A stretch of 64,000 nucleotides of DNA from Rhizobium sp. NLR16a (GCF_017948245.1 NZ_CP072865.1:310001-374000), one strand, 5' to 3'; shown: positions 36,653 to 46,566, counted from the first letter of the stretch. Notes: a model not told the origin generated them from the letters alone. Numbers and translations: made by a program.

Positions 36653-38224
36653 TCAGGCCGTTGACGCCAGATTGACGTTGCGATCGCGGATGAAGATGCT
36701 CGCCTCGGCGGCGGGCATCGCCTTGCCGAAAAGGTAACCCTGGCCGATGTCGCAGCCGAGCTGCAGCAGGAAGGCAAGCTGGCCATGCTCCTCGACACCT
36801 TCCGCAGTCGTCTTGATATTGAGGCTTCTGCCGAGGCCAAGCATGGCGCGGACGATTTTTTCCTGGCGTTCGTCATCGCGATAGGTGGCGATGAAGCTTT
36901 TGTCGATCTTGATCTTGTCGAAGCGGTAGCGGGCGAGCTGGGCGAGGCTCGAATAGCCTGTGCCGAAATCATCGAGAGCGATCTGAATGCCGGCCGCGTG
37001 CAGCTCTTCGAGAATGACGGCGGCGATAGCGGGATCCTGAATCAGCGCGTTTTCGGTGATCTCAACTTCCAGGCGTTGCGGCGGTAGCCGGCTTGCCGAA
37101 AGGACCTTGAGGATGCGTGACGTCAGCAGCCTGTCTTCCATCTGCACCGGCGAGACGTTGAAGGACAACGTGACATGCTCCGGCCAGGTGAGCGCATCGC
37201 TGCAGGCCTGCGCAAGGAGATCCTCGAACAAGGCGGTGATCATCCCGGTTTCCTCGGCAATGTCGATGAAAACAGTCGGCGGAATGTTGACGCCATCCTC
37301 GCCGATCCAGCGCGCGAGGGCTTCGAAACCGCAAAGCTGGCCGGTCTTCAGATCAATCAGCGGTTGATAGAAAGGCTTGATCGCCTTATTGGCGATCGCG
37401 GCGCGCAGTCTGGTTTCCAAGGAGGCGCGTTCCGTTACCCTATCCTGCATCGAATTTTCGAAGACGAGATGATGGTTGGGGCCGCGTGATTTGGCCTCAT
37501 ACATGGCGAGATCGGCACGGTGGGCGGCGTCTTCCAGCGGCTCGCTGCCCTCGACCCAACGATCGTAGCCGACGCTGGCGCCGACTTCGACGGCAAAACC
37601 ATCGATATGAATCGGGCGGGTGACGGCCTGGATCAGCAGCTTGGCGAAGCGCTCCTCGCGTTGTGTCGTCAGGGCAAAGGCGACGACGATGAATTCGTCA
37701 CCGCCGAAGCGGTAGACGCAATCGGCATTGCCGAGCGCGCAGATGCGTTTGGCAACTTCGACCAACAAGACGTCGCCGCCCTTGTGGCCGACGAGATCGT
37801 TGACCTTTTTGAAGCCGTCGAGGTCGACGGAGAAGATGGTGACGTTTTGGTTCCATTCCTCGATTTCGGCCTCGTCGCTTCTGACCGGCCGTGAGAGGAT
37901 TTTGCGCTCGAAGGCATAGCGGTTCGGCAGCTTGGTCAGATGGTCGTGCGTTGCCGTCCAGTCGGCCTTTGCCTGGGCGGCGGCGCGCAGTTCCATTTCC
38001 TTGCGCAGATCGGCAATACGCAGCACCGAGTAGATGAAGCTCATGGTGCCGGCGATGCCGAGTCCCAGAACGAGCTTGTCGGCGCCGTATTCACGGAAAG
38101 CGGTCATGAAGGAAACCAGGCTGTCGTCGAACCGCAGCAATGTAGCTAGGAGCCAGAGGGTAATCCCCAAACCGACGATCGACATGCATTGCCTTCCGGC
38201 TCTGCTCTGGAAAAACACCGGCAT
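36653..38224 (-). CDS. Membrane-anchored GGDEF-EAL cyclic-di-GMP protein
   Basis: 523 residues: two N-terminal helices (about 15-32 and 50-68) with a tiny loop and no recognisable sensory domain. A GGDEF domain (about 88-250) follows with intact GGDEF at 174-178, and then an EAL domain (about 265-515) with G-F-E-A-L-A-R-W, D-D-F-G-T-G-Y-S-S and K-I-D-K-S-F intact. No RxxD inhibitory site lies just before GGDEF, so product inhibition at that site is unlikely. Both activities look possible; which dominates cannot be read from sequence. ATG 38224 has GGAGAAGG upstream; ATG 38185 with GGAAGG is an alternative. It is probably monocistronic. Confidence 0.9.
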   Translation of the reverse strand: MPVFFQSRAGRQCMSIVGLGITLWLLATLLRFDDSLVSFMTAFREYGADKLVLGLGIAGTMSFIYSVLRIADLRKEMELRAAAQAKADWTATHDHLTKLPNRYAFERKILSRPVRSDEAEIEEWNQNVTIFSVDLDGFKKVNDLVGHKGGDVLLVEVAKRICALGNADCVYRFGGDEFIVVAFALTTQREERFAKLLIQAVTRPIHIDGFAVEVGASVGYDRWVEGSEPLEDAAHRADLAMYEAKSRGPNHHLVFENSMQDRVTERASLETRLRAAIANKAIKPFYQPLIDLKTGQLCGFEALARWIGEDGVNIPPTVFIDIAEETGMITALFEDLLAQACSDALTWPEHVTLSFNVSPVQMEDRLLTSRILKVLSASRLPPQRLEVEITENALIQDPAIAAVILEELHAAGIQIALDDFGTGYSSLAQLARYRFDKIKIDKSFIATYRDDERQEKIVRAMLGLGRSLNIKTTAEGVEEHGQLAFLLQLGCDIGQGYLFGKAMPAAEASIFIRDRNVNLASTA

Positions 38225-38485
38225 TATGCCTTCTCCAACTCCACCCGCGCCGAGATATCACGAAAGTCTGAAATGTTCGTTGAAACCAGAAGGCGAATTA
38301 TCGGAGGGGGCGGTTTGCGGTGAGCCGCCGGCAGACGGATAGCGTTGCGATGCGGCCAGGACCGGCACTGCGGCTGTTTCGCCGGTCCCGTTCAGGAAGA
38401 ATGTTGCTACAGGTGATTGGGCCGAAAAGATGCCCAGAAGAACGAAGGCGAGCGTGCTGACGCATCGCTCGCCTTTTCCAGTGCT

Positions 38486-38602
38486 TCAGGCGGTGACGAT
38501 CAGCAGCGGAACGCTGAGGATGAGACCGGCCAAAACCGTGAACGTGGCGACGCGCATCAACCGCAGGCGCCGTGTACGCTCTCCACTCCAATCATATGTC
38601 AT
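38486..38602 (-). CDS. Very small single-helix membrane protein (38 residues)
   Basis: AAGGAGATGGAAG precedes the ATG ending at 38602, an excellent ribosome site. The product has an Arg-rich N-terminal segment (M-T-Y-D-W-S-G-E-R-T-R-R-L-R) and one hydrophobic helix (about 18-37, ending L-L-I-V-T-A), the layout of a positive-inside single-span protein. I do not recognise the family. Flanking gaps (38225-38485 and 38603-38704) show nothing else. Confidence 0.55.
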   Translation of the reverse strand: MTYDWSGERTRRLRLMRVATFTVLAGLILSVPLLIVTA

Positions 38603-38704
38603 TCTTCCATCTCCTTGGGACAAGGAAGTAGTCCCCGCAAAACCGGGTTCAACAGCAATGACGCGATTTGCTTGTGCAAGGCTGGATAAAATAAGGAATC
38701 TCTA

Positions 38705-39250
38705 ATGCTGGAAGCGCAGCGACCAGCGGCTTCCGTTGCTGGTCATCCGAAGGATGGCGAGTGGCTCGACGTCGCTCAGCCAGAAGGAGGAGGGTGGCGC
38801 CTGAAGCACGTGGGCGACTGCAGCCCGGATGACGGCCGCGTGGCTGATGGCGATCACGTGACCGCTTCGGGCGGACTGGGCATCCATCCAGCCAGCGACG
38901 CGCTTTCGCAGGTCGAAAACACTCTCGCCGCCGTGAGGGGCCACCCCCGGCTCGGTCATCCAGGCCGTGAGGTTTTCCGGCTCTTCCGCCTCGATCGCCT
39001 CGATCGGCCTGCCAGCCCAGCGGCCATGGTCGCAATCTCGAAGCGACGGATCAATCTGCGCTTCGAGACGGAGCGCCTCAGCCGTCTGGAGGGCGCGCAT
39101 GGCGGGGCTTGTGACAATACGATCGGCGTGGGGGAGGGCGGCCATCCTGGCTGCTTCTTCCACGGCCTTTTCTTCCAGCGGTTCGTCGAGCGGAAACTGG
39201 GCCTTGCGGTTCGCCGACGTCGCGCCGTGGCAGATCCAGGTGAGGCGCAT
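38705..39250 (-). CDS. Histidine-phosphatase-superfamily protein with CHG in place of RHG
   Basis: A 181-residue protein with the phosphoglycerate-mutase/CobC fold. The N-terminal strand reads L-T-W-I-C-H-G-A-T-S-A-N-R, so the nucleophile His8 is kept but the preceding phosphate-binding Arg is Cys7. Later landmarks are intact: V-T-S-P-A-M-R-A-L-Q-T-A-E near 60-72, the catalytic acid D-C-D-H-G-R-W, H-G-G-E-S, and the second His in A-I-S-H-A-A-V-I-R. It faces away from a B12 riboswitch and cbtBA, so a CobC-like role in cobalamin metabolism is conceivable. The missing Arg makes reduced or different activity equally likely. Confidence 0.82.
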
Positions 39251-39317
39251 ATTCACGATTGTTCTGATCTCCGATGACGGGATGGGGACGGCCTTTGCCG
39301 GCTTCGTGAAGTTTCGT

Positions 39318-39445
39318 TGACAGTCTCTTCGGCGTGCAGATATAACCGTGCTGTTGCGGGTTTGGAAGCCGGTGGAAATCCGGCGCGGTCGCGCCACTGT
39401 GACCAGCGTGTCGAAACTTCTTCACGCTGGAAGTCAGACCCTGCC
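39318..39445 (+). ncRNA. Cobalamin (B12) riboswitch
   Basis: The order of conserved blocks is clear: a leading stem region around TGTTGCGGGTTTGGAAGC, then GCCGGTGGAAATCCGGC, the GCGCCACTG box, GTGACCAGC, a variable stem, and GCTGGAAGTCAGACC at the 3' side. The cbtB ATG lies about 45 bases downstream. Adenosylcobalamin would be expected to shut off cbtBA and the coupled third gene. Confidence 0.93.
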
Positions 39446-39488
39446 GCACAACACTCTTTCGACTGAACGCGTCATTCCGGAGGAATAC

Positions 39489-39698
39489 ATGTCTGACACC
39501 ACTTTCGCGCCTGTCGCGGCGCCGGCGCCGATCCCTGTAGGGGAAATCCTTCCCTGGGCGATCTTCGGCGGTCTGCTGATGCTCATCGTTCTTTATTTCG
39601 TCGGCACCGAGGAGGGCGCGATGGCGCTGTTCAACGGCATGTATGTGCACGAATTCGTGCATGACGGCCGCCATCTCCTCGGATTTCCCTGCCACTAA
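39489..39698 (+). CDS. cbtB: CbtB, small subunit of a predicted cobalt transporter
   Basis: A 69-residue protein with one transmembrane helix (about 20-42) and the C-terminal histidine motif of CbtB: Y-V-H-E-F-V-H-D-G-R-H-L-L-G-F-P-C-H, presumably metal-binding. CbtB and CbtA form a predicted B12-regulated cobalt import system. GGAGG precedes ATG 39489, directly after the riboswitch. A rhizobial repeat begins at its stop codon. Confidence 0.93.
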   Translation: MSDTTFAPVAAPAPIPVGEILPWAIFGGLLMLIVLYFVGTEEGAMALFNGMYVHEFVHDGRHLLGFPCH

Positions 39699-39792
39699 AG
39701 CGCATCGCGATCTTTCGGATTCGCTTCTCGCGCTTTAGGTCTTTGTTTTACGCATGTCGTTATCGCAAAACCGCTGCACAGTTTTGCGCGAC
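39696..39792. repeat. Rhizobial intergenic mosaic element-like repeat between cbtB and cbtA
   Basis: There are two hairpins. TAAAGCGC (39696-39703) pairs with GCGCTTTA (39730-39737). GTCG...CGCAAAAC pairs with GTTTTGCGCGAC (39756-39792). The sequence, with its CGCATGTCGTTATCGCAAAACC core, is one I recognise as a recurring rhizobial intergenic element (RIME-like). The first hairpin starts at the cbtB stop codon and the second ends 17 bases before cbtA, so it lies within the transcript. Confidence 0.65.
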
Positions 39793-39808
39793 AAGGGGGA
39801 ATACTGAC

Positions 39809-40543
39809 ATGGTTGGAAAGCTTCTGCTTCGCGGCATGCTCGCGGGCCTGATTGCTGGCATCCTCGTTTTCGCCTTCGCCCATACCTTCGGCGAGCCGCT
39901 GGTCGATGCGGCAATCGCCTTCGAGGAAGCGAGCGCCCAGGCGGCGGGCGAAGCTGCCGAACCTGAAATCGTCAGCCGGGCCACGCAGGCCGGCCTCGGC
40001 CTTTTCACAGGCGTCATGGCCTACAGCATCGCCGTCGGCGGGCTTTTTTCGCTCGCCTTCGCCTTCGTGCACGGCCGCTTCAGCAGCCTATCGGCGCGCG
40101 GCACCTCGGCCGTCATCGCCATTGCCGCCTTCGTGGCGGTCGTGCTCGTTCCCGCCATCAAATATCCGGCCAACCCGCCGGCTGTCGGCAATCCCGATAC
40201 GATCGGCGCCAGGACCGAACTGTTCTTCCTTATGATCGTTGTTTCGCTCGCGTCGCTGATTGCCGCGATCGCGCTGTCGCGCCGCCTTGGCGAGCGCTTC
40301 GGTCGCTGGAACGGCGCGATTATCGCCGGCGTCGCCTATCTCGTCTTCATCGGCTTCGTGCTTTATCTGCTGCCGCCGATCAATGAGGTGCCCGAGAATT
40401 TCTCGGCGATGGTGCTCTGGCGGTTCCGCACGACCACGCTCGGAATGCACGCGATCCTTTGGGCAACGCTCGGTCTGGTTTTCGGAGCGCTGGCCGAAAG
40501 ACGTCTTGCCGCCAAGAGCGGTCTGCGGCCGGCGTTCCGGTGA
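39809..40543 (+). CDS. cbtA: CbtA, membrane subunit of a predicted cobalt transporter
   Basis: A 244-residue inner-membrane protein with about five to six helices. It opens L-L-L-R-G-M-L-A-G-L-I-A-G-I-L-V-F-A-F-A and has A-G-L-G-L-F-T-G-V near 62, I-K-Y-P-A-N-P-P-A-V-G near 117-127 and a final helix V-L-W-R-F-R-T-T-T-L-G near 205. All are hallmarks of CbtA. It belongs to the riboswitch-controlled unit. ATG 39809 has GGGGGA upstream. Its stop overlaps the start of the next gene (TGATG). Confidence 0.93.
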   Translation: MVGKLLLRGMLAGLIAGILVFAFAHTFGEPLVDAAIAFEEASAQAAGEAAEPEIVSRATQAGLGLFTGVMAYSIAVGGLFSLAFAFVHGRFSSLSARGTSAVIAIAAFVAVVLVPAIKYPANPPAVGNPDTIGARTELFFLMIVVSLASLIAAIALSRRLGERFGRWNGAIIAGVAYLVFIGFVLYLLPPINEVPENFSAMVLWRFRTTTLGMHAILWATLGLVFGALAERRLAAKSGLRPAFR

Positions 40544-41166
40544 TGCGGCATATCGGCAGGTTTGCTTTTCTCGGTCTCATCGCGAGCCTGTTGCCAATGT
40601 TTATCGGAAATGCTCTCGCCCATGGGAGCAACTCTGGCGGCTCTCATCCCGGGCTCGATATTCCGGCAATTTCCCACGGCGAGATGGCGGTCATTTCGGA
40701 GTATCGCAGCAGCATCAGCATGCTGGCGTCGCGGGCGGCCGATACGAACGAATCGTTCCGGCGTGTCCTGAACTACTCGGAAATCCAGTATTCCTATTGC
40801 CTCTGGGGCCGGATGCCGGGCAGCGTGACGGACGAGGAAAGCCCTTTCAACGAATGCGCCCATGCCTATCTCGCGGCGACGAAAGCCGTGCTGATGGCGA
40901 TGCGTGAGATGCCGCGAGAGGCACCCGCGGCGGGCGAAATCATCTCGGCCATCGACGCCGACATGGCGGGCCGCGGACTTGCCTTCATCACCTGCCAGTT
41001 CAGCGGTGAGGCTTTCAACACCGCCGATATTATCAAGCCGAGCTGGAGCAAGGTGCCGCTTCATCCTGCCAGCATGGCGTCACTGACGGGGTTGGCCGCT
41101 CTGTTCGGTCTGGCCGTTCTCGCGCTTCGTCGCGTCTCGCGGCCGAAGGCTCAGTCGTCGGAATAG
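40543..41166 (+). CDS. Unrecognised exported, membrane-tethered protein coupled to cbtA
   Basis: 207 residues with a signal peptide (about 1-27, cleavage near ALA-H), then a His/Gly/Ser-rich mature N-terminus (H-G-S-N-S-G-G-S-H-P-G, later S-H-G-E-M). A helical soluble part contains Cys in Y-C-L-W-G, N-E-C-A-H-A-Y and I-T-C-Q-F-S. One C-terminal helix (about 178-198) ends in a basic tail. It would sit in the periplasm anchored at its C-terminus. Its start overlaps the cbtA stop by one base, so it is translated with the cobalt transporter under the B12 riboswitch. A metal-capture or accessory role is an inference from this linkage and the His/Cys content. Confidence 0.85.
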   Translation: MRHIGRFAFLGLIASLLPMFIGNALAHGSNSGGSHPGLDIPAISHGEMAVISEYRSSISMLASRAADTNESFRRVLNYSEIQYSYCLWGRMPGSVTDEESPFNECAHAYLAATKAVLMAMREMPREAPAAGEIISAIDADMAGRGLAFITCQFSGEAFNTADIIKPSWSKVPLHPASMASLTGLAALFGLAVLALRRVSRPKAQSSE

Positions 41167-41813
41167 CGCTGCTCGCGCCACGGATCGCCATACATATGGT
41201 AGCCGTTCTTTTCCCAGAAGCCGGCCTCGTCGGCGGCGATCAACTCGATGCGGCGCAGCCATTTGGCGCTCTTCCAGAAATAGAGATGCGGCACGACGAG
41301 CCGCAACGGGCCTCCGTGCTCCGGTGTCAGCGGCAGGCCTTCCCAGGAGGTCGCCAGGATCGCATCCTCGGCGGCGAAATCGGCGAGCGGCAGATTGGTG
41401 GTGTAGCCGTCGTAGCTCGTCAGCATCACGTAGGCTGCTTCCGGCCTCGGCATGGCGCGATCGAGCAGATCCCGCGTCGAAACGCCGTTCCATTTGTTAT
41501 CGTAGCGCGACCAGGTGGTGACGCAGTGGATGTCGCTGATCCTGGTGCTCTGCTCGATCGCCTGGAATTCCGTCCAGGTGAGGGTGAGTGTCGTTTCGAC
41601 CAGGCCGCGTACTTCAAGCCGCCAGCTCCCGGTTGAAATGACCGGTTGCTGGCCGAGATCGAGCACCGGCCAGTTCTTGACGAGGTGCTGGCCGGGCGGC
41701 AGGCGCTCGGCCTCGGGACGGCTGATGCGGCCGGTCAGGAACTTGCCCTCGGATGCCCAGCGGCGCTTGGAGTTTGTGAGCTTGCTGTCGGCGGGCGTCT
41801 GGTCGTCGCTCAT
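41151..41813 (-). CDS. Sulfite-oxidase-family molybdopterin oxidoreductase
   Basis: A 220-residue single-domain Moco protein of the sulfite oxidase/YedY superfamily. It has P-G-Q-H-L-V-K-N-W-P-V-L near 40-51, W-R-L-E-V-R-G-L-V, the Mo-ligand Cys97 in I-S-D-I-H-C-V-T-T-W-S, A-Y-V-M-L-T-S-Y-D-G-Y-T-T-N near 150, H-G-G-P-L-R-L-V-V-P near 187-196, and K-S-A-K-W-L-R-R-I-E. No Tat or Sec signal and no dimerisation domain are visible, so it may act in the cytoplasm; the substrate is unknown. AAGGAG precedes ATG 41813. Its end overlaps the preceding convergent gene by 16 bases. Confidence 0.88.
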   Translation of the reverse strand: MSDDQTPADSKLTNSKRRWASEGKFLTGRISRPEAERLPPGQHLVKNWPVLDLGQQPVISTGSWRLEVRGLVETTLTLTWTEFQAIEQSTRISDIHCVTTWSRYDNKWNGVSTRDLLDRAMPRPEAAYVMLTSYDGYTTNLPLADFAAEDAILATSWEGLPLTPEHGGPLRLVVPHLYFWKSAKWLRRIELIAADEAGFWEKNGYHMYGDPWREQRYSDD

Positions 41814-41922
41814 GAACGGGTCTCCTTGCGGTGCAGCAATAGGACATCCGTCCCTGCCGAGTGTCAAGTTTCGGCGAGCTCTTGGAAATCTTCGCTTGCC
41901 TCATTAGACTGGGCCGTCGGGC

Positions 41923-43793
<1,871 letters not shown>

Positions 43794-43797
<4 letters not shown>

Positions 43798-45128
43798 ACG
43801 AAGCCAAGATCCTGCTTGTCGACGACGAGGAGGAACTGCGCCGCTCGACGGCGCAGGCGCTGGAGCTCTCCGGCTTCAGCGTCGAAACTTTTTCGAGCGG
43901 CGATCATGTGCTGGAACTGATCGGCTACAGTTTTCCCGGCGTCGTCGTCAGCGATATCCGCATGCCCGGCATGGACGGCATGACTTTGATGCAGAAGATT
44001 CGTGAAATCGATCAGGAGGTGCCCGTTATCCTCGTCACCGGCCACGGCGATGTACAGCTAGCGGTCAAGGCGATGCGTGAAGGCGCCTATGATTTCATCG
44101 AGAAGCCGTTCACGACTGAAATGCTCGCCGGCGTCATTCGCCGGGCGATGGAGCGGCGCGGTCTCGTGCTTGAGAACCGGCTGCTGAAGGCGGTCGCCGG
44201 CAAACGCGACGATATCGAGGCGCGGCTGCCGGGGCGCACCCAGGTAATGGTGGATCTGCGCTACCGCATCCGCGCAATCGGCGCCAGCGATGCCGATACG
44301 CTCATCGTCGGCGAGACCGGGGCGGGCAAGGAGGTCGTGGCGCGTGCACTTCACGATATCAGCGCCCGGGCGAGCCGGCCGTTCATTGCGATCAATTGTG
44401 CCGCCCTGCCGGCGAACCTGATCGAGAGCGAGCTCTTCGGCCATGAGGCCGGCGCCTTTCCCGGCGCTGTCAGGCCGCGTTACGGCAAGTTCGAACATGG
44501 GCGCGGCGGCACCATCCTGCTCGACGAGATCGGCTCGATGCCCTTCGACCTGCAGGCGAAGTTCCTGCGGGTGTTGCAGGAGCGGGTGATCTCCAGGCTC
44601 GGATCGAACGAGGTCGTGCCGCTCGACGTGCGCTTCATCGCGACGAGCAAGGTGGATCTGGAGGCGGAGGTAGCCGCTGGCCGCTTCCGCGCCGATCTCC
44701 TCTACCGACTGAACGTCGCAACGCTGCATGTGCCGTCGCTATCGCAGCGGCGGGCAGACGTTCCGCTGCTCTTCCTGCAGCTGGTGCGGGAAGCGGCCGC
44801 CCGCTACGGCCGCGACGAGGTGGCCGTGCTGCCGGAGGTGATCTCCGACATCGCCCAGCGCGACTGGCCCGGCAATGTGCGTGAGTTGAGGAATGCCGCC
44901 GACCGTCTGGTCCTTGGGCTCGACAATGGTGGACGGCAGACCGAGGAGGCAACCGGGCTTGCGGAGCGGGTTGCCGAATTCGAGCGAGGGATTATCGCCA
45001 GCGCGCTGGTGGCGCATGGCGGCAGCCTCAGGCCGGTTTATGAATCCCTCGGCATCTCCCGCAAGACCCTGTACGAAAAGATGCAAAAATACGGCCTCGA
45101 TAAGCGGATACTGACCACCGAAAGCTGA
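43794..45128 (+). CDS. DctD-like sigma-54 activator with a GAFPGA loop
   Basis: 444 residues: receiver (about 1-120, phospho-acceptor D54 in V-S-D-I-R-M-P-G-M-D-G), AAA+ sigma-54-interacting domain (about 150-375), and C-terminal Fis-type HTH (about 400-440). The AAA+ domain has Walker A G-E-T-G-A-G-K-E and Walker B G-T-I-L-L-D-E-I-G. The sigma-54-contacting loop, normally GAFTGA, reads G-A-F-P-G-A at 220-225, so Thr is replaced by Pro. The rest of the machinery looks intact, including the arginine region R-A-D-L-L-Y-R-L. It is co-transcribed with the kinase and lies upstream of tctC. The change may alter sigma-54 contact or reflect a subfamily trait. Confidence 0.9.
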
Positions 45129-45186
45129 GTTCGGGTTCCGGTGATTCTCCGGGGCAACGGTGCCGCAGCCCTGGAACGTTGCGCGT

Positions 45187-45204
45187 TGGGTGGAAATCCA
45201 CCCA
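45187..45204. promoter_or_regulatory. Inverted repeat resembling a DctD upstream activator site
   Basis: TGGGTGG-AAAT-CCACCCA, with 7-bp arms. It lies 170 bases before tctC and resembles the dyad (G/C-rich arms around GAAATC) reported for DctD sites upstream of rhizobial dctA. It is a probable binding site for the adjacent regulator. Confidence 0.55.
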
Positions 45205-45251
45205 TCACCCATGCCGTTTGTTTCCAAATCGACCCATGCTGCATTGCACTG

Positions 45252-45270
45252 CCGCAGAATCATCTTGCGG
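45252..45270. promoter_or_regulatory. Second inverted repeat upstream of tctC
   Basis: CCGCA...TGCGG with a nine-base centre, about 65 bases downstream of the first dyad. It is a weaker candidate for a second activator site. I did not find a convincing -24/-12 (GG-N10-GC) promoter between the dyads and tctC. Confidence 0.35.
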
Positions 45271-45374
45271 AAGCGACGGTAGTGATTGCGGCTCGATTTC
45301 TCCCGGCGGCAAATAGGTCATCCCCGGCGCGGAGGATGTGTCGGCGGGCTTGCTGTTTCATCAGGGAGGAAACG

Positions 45375-46358
45375 ATGAAAATCCTGAAGGCCGTGCTCGG
45401 CCTGACCGCGGCTGCCGCGGTTTCTCTTCTCGCCGGTGTCGCATCGGCGCAGACCTATCCCGAGCGCACCATCACCATGGTCGTCCCCTTTGCGGCGGGC
45501 GGCCCGACCGATACCGTCGCGCGGCTGGTGGCTGAATCGATGTCGAAGGATCTCGGTCAGCAGATCGTCGTCGAAAATGTCGGCGGTGCCGGCGGCACGC
45601 TCGGCGCCGGCCGGGTGGCGAACGCTGACCCCGATGGCTACACCATTCTTTTGCACCATATCGGCATGGCGACAAGCGCCACGCTCTACCGCAAGCTCGC
45701 CTACGACACGCTCGGCGCCTTCGAGTATGTCGGCCTTGTCACCGAGGTGCCGATGACGATTGTCGCGCGCAAGGATTTCGAGCCGACCGATCTCAAGGGC
45801 CTGATCGATTACGTCAAGGCCAACAAGGACAAGGTCACCGTCGCCAATGCCGGTATCGGTGCGGCTTCGCATCTCTGCGGCATGATGTTCATGAGCGCCA
45901 TCCAGACGCAGCTCACGACCGTTCCTTACAAAGGAACCGGCCCGGCGATGACGGATCTGCTCGGCGGCCAGGTTGATATTATGTGCGACCAGACCACCAA
46001 CACCACGAAACAGATTAAGGGCGGCACGATCAAGGCCTATGCGGTGACTTCGCCGAAGCGCCTCGACGTGCTGAAGGATGTACCGACGGCTGTCGAAGCT
46101 GGCCTGCCGGGCTTCGAAGTCGGCATCTGGCACGGCATCTACACGCCGAAGGGTACGCCGGCCGCGATTAACGAACGCCTGTCGAAGTCGCTGCAGCTGG
46201 CGCTGAAGGATCCGAATGTCGGCGCCCGCTTCGCCGAACTCGGCACGGCGCCGTCCTCCGATGCAGATGCAACGCCTGCTGCTTTGAAAGCCAAGCTCGA
46301 AAGCGAAATCGCCCGCTGGAAGCCGGTGATCGAGGCCGCCGGGGAATACGCGGACTAG
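45375..46358 (+). CDS. tctC: TctC-type (Bug family) periplasmic tricarboxylate-binding protein
   Basis: A 327-residue Bug/TctC receptor with a signal peptide (about 1-26, cleavage near ASA-Q). It then has the family opening Y-P-E-R-T-I-T-M-V-V-P-F-A-A-G-G-P-T-D, E-N-V-G-G-A-G-G-T-L-G-A near 70-81, P-Y-K-G-T-G-P-A near 180, and G-G-Q-V-D-I-M near 194. It delivers substrate, typically citrate or related acids, to TctAB. AGGGAGG precedes ATG 45375. A palindromic repeat separates it from tctB. Confidence 0.94.
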   Translation: MKILKAVLGLTAAAAVSLLAGVASAQTYPERTITMVVPFAAGGPTDTVARLVAESMSKDLGQQIVVENVGGAGGTLGAGRVANADPDGYTILLHHIGMATSATLYRKLAYDTLGAFEYVGLVTEVPMTIVARKDFEPTDLKGLIDYVKANKDKVTVANAGIGAASHLCGMMFMSAIQTQLTTVPYKGTGPAMTDLLGGQVDIMCDQTTNTTKQIKGGTIKAYAVTSPKRLDVLKDVPTAVEAGLPGFEVGIWHGIYTPKGTPAAINERLSKSLQLALKDPNVGARFAELGTAPSSDADATPAALKAKLESEIARWKPVIEAAGEYAD

Positions 46359-46378
46359 TGAGGGATGTGCCAGGAATA

Positions 46379-46514
46379 GCCCCTCATCCTAACCCTCTCC
46401 CCGAAAACGGGGAGAGGGGACCTGCCCTGAGCAATTGCGGAAAAGGCGAGAGGCTTGCGGCATGTTCCCTTCTCCCCGCAAGCGGGGAGAAGGTGCCGGC
46501 AGGCGGATGAGCGG
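46379..46514. repeat. Rhizobial double-hairpin repeat between tctC and tctB
   Basis: Hairpin 1 is CCCTCTCCCCG with AAAA loop and CGGGGAGAGGG (46393-46418). Hairpin 2 is CCTTCTCCCCG with CAAG loop and CGGGGAGAAGG (46468-46493). The outer arms CTCATCC and GGATGAG bound the element. I recognise it as a common rhizobial intergenic repeat. It lies inside the tctCBA transcript, where stable hairpins could protect the 3' end of the tctC message and raise binding-protein levels over permease. Confidence 0.8.
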
Positions 46515-46566
46515 CAATCGCGGCAGCAGCGCGTCACGTGAACCATCTCCAACTCCAGGAGACACT

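Noticed and set aside
38298..38591. 97-codon minus-strand frame
   Set aside because: Arg/His-rich translation that overlaps a better supported 38-residue membrane frame (38486-38602) in a different phase; no ribosome site.
45129..45374. Sigma-54 promoter before tctC
   Set aside because: No GG-N10-GC pair with acceptable flanks was found; nearby strings such as TGGAACGTTGC have wrong spacing.
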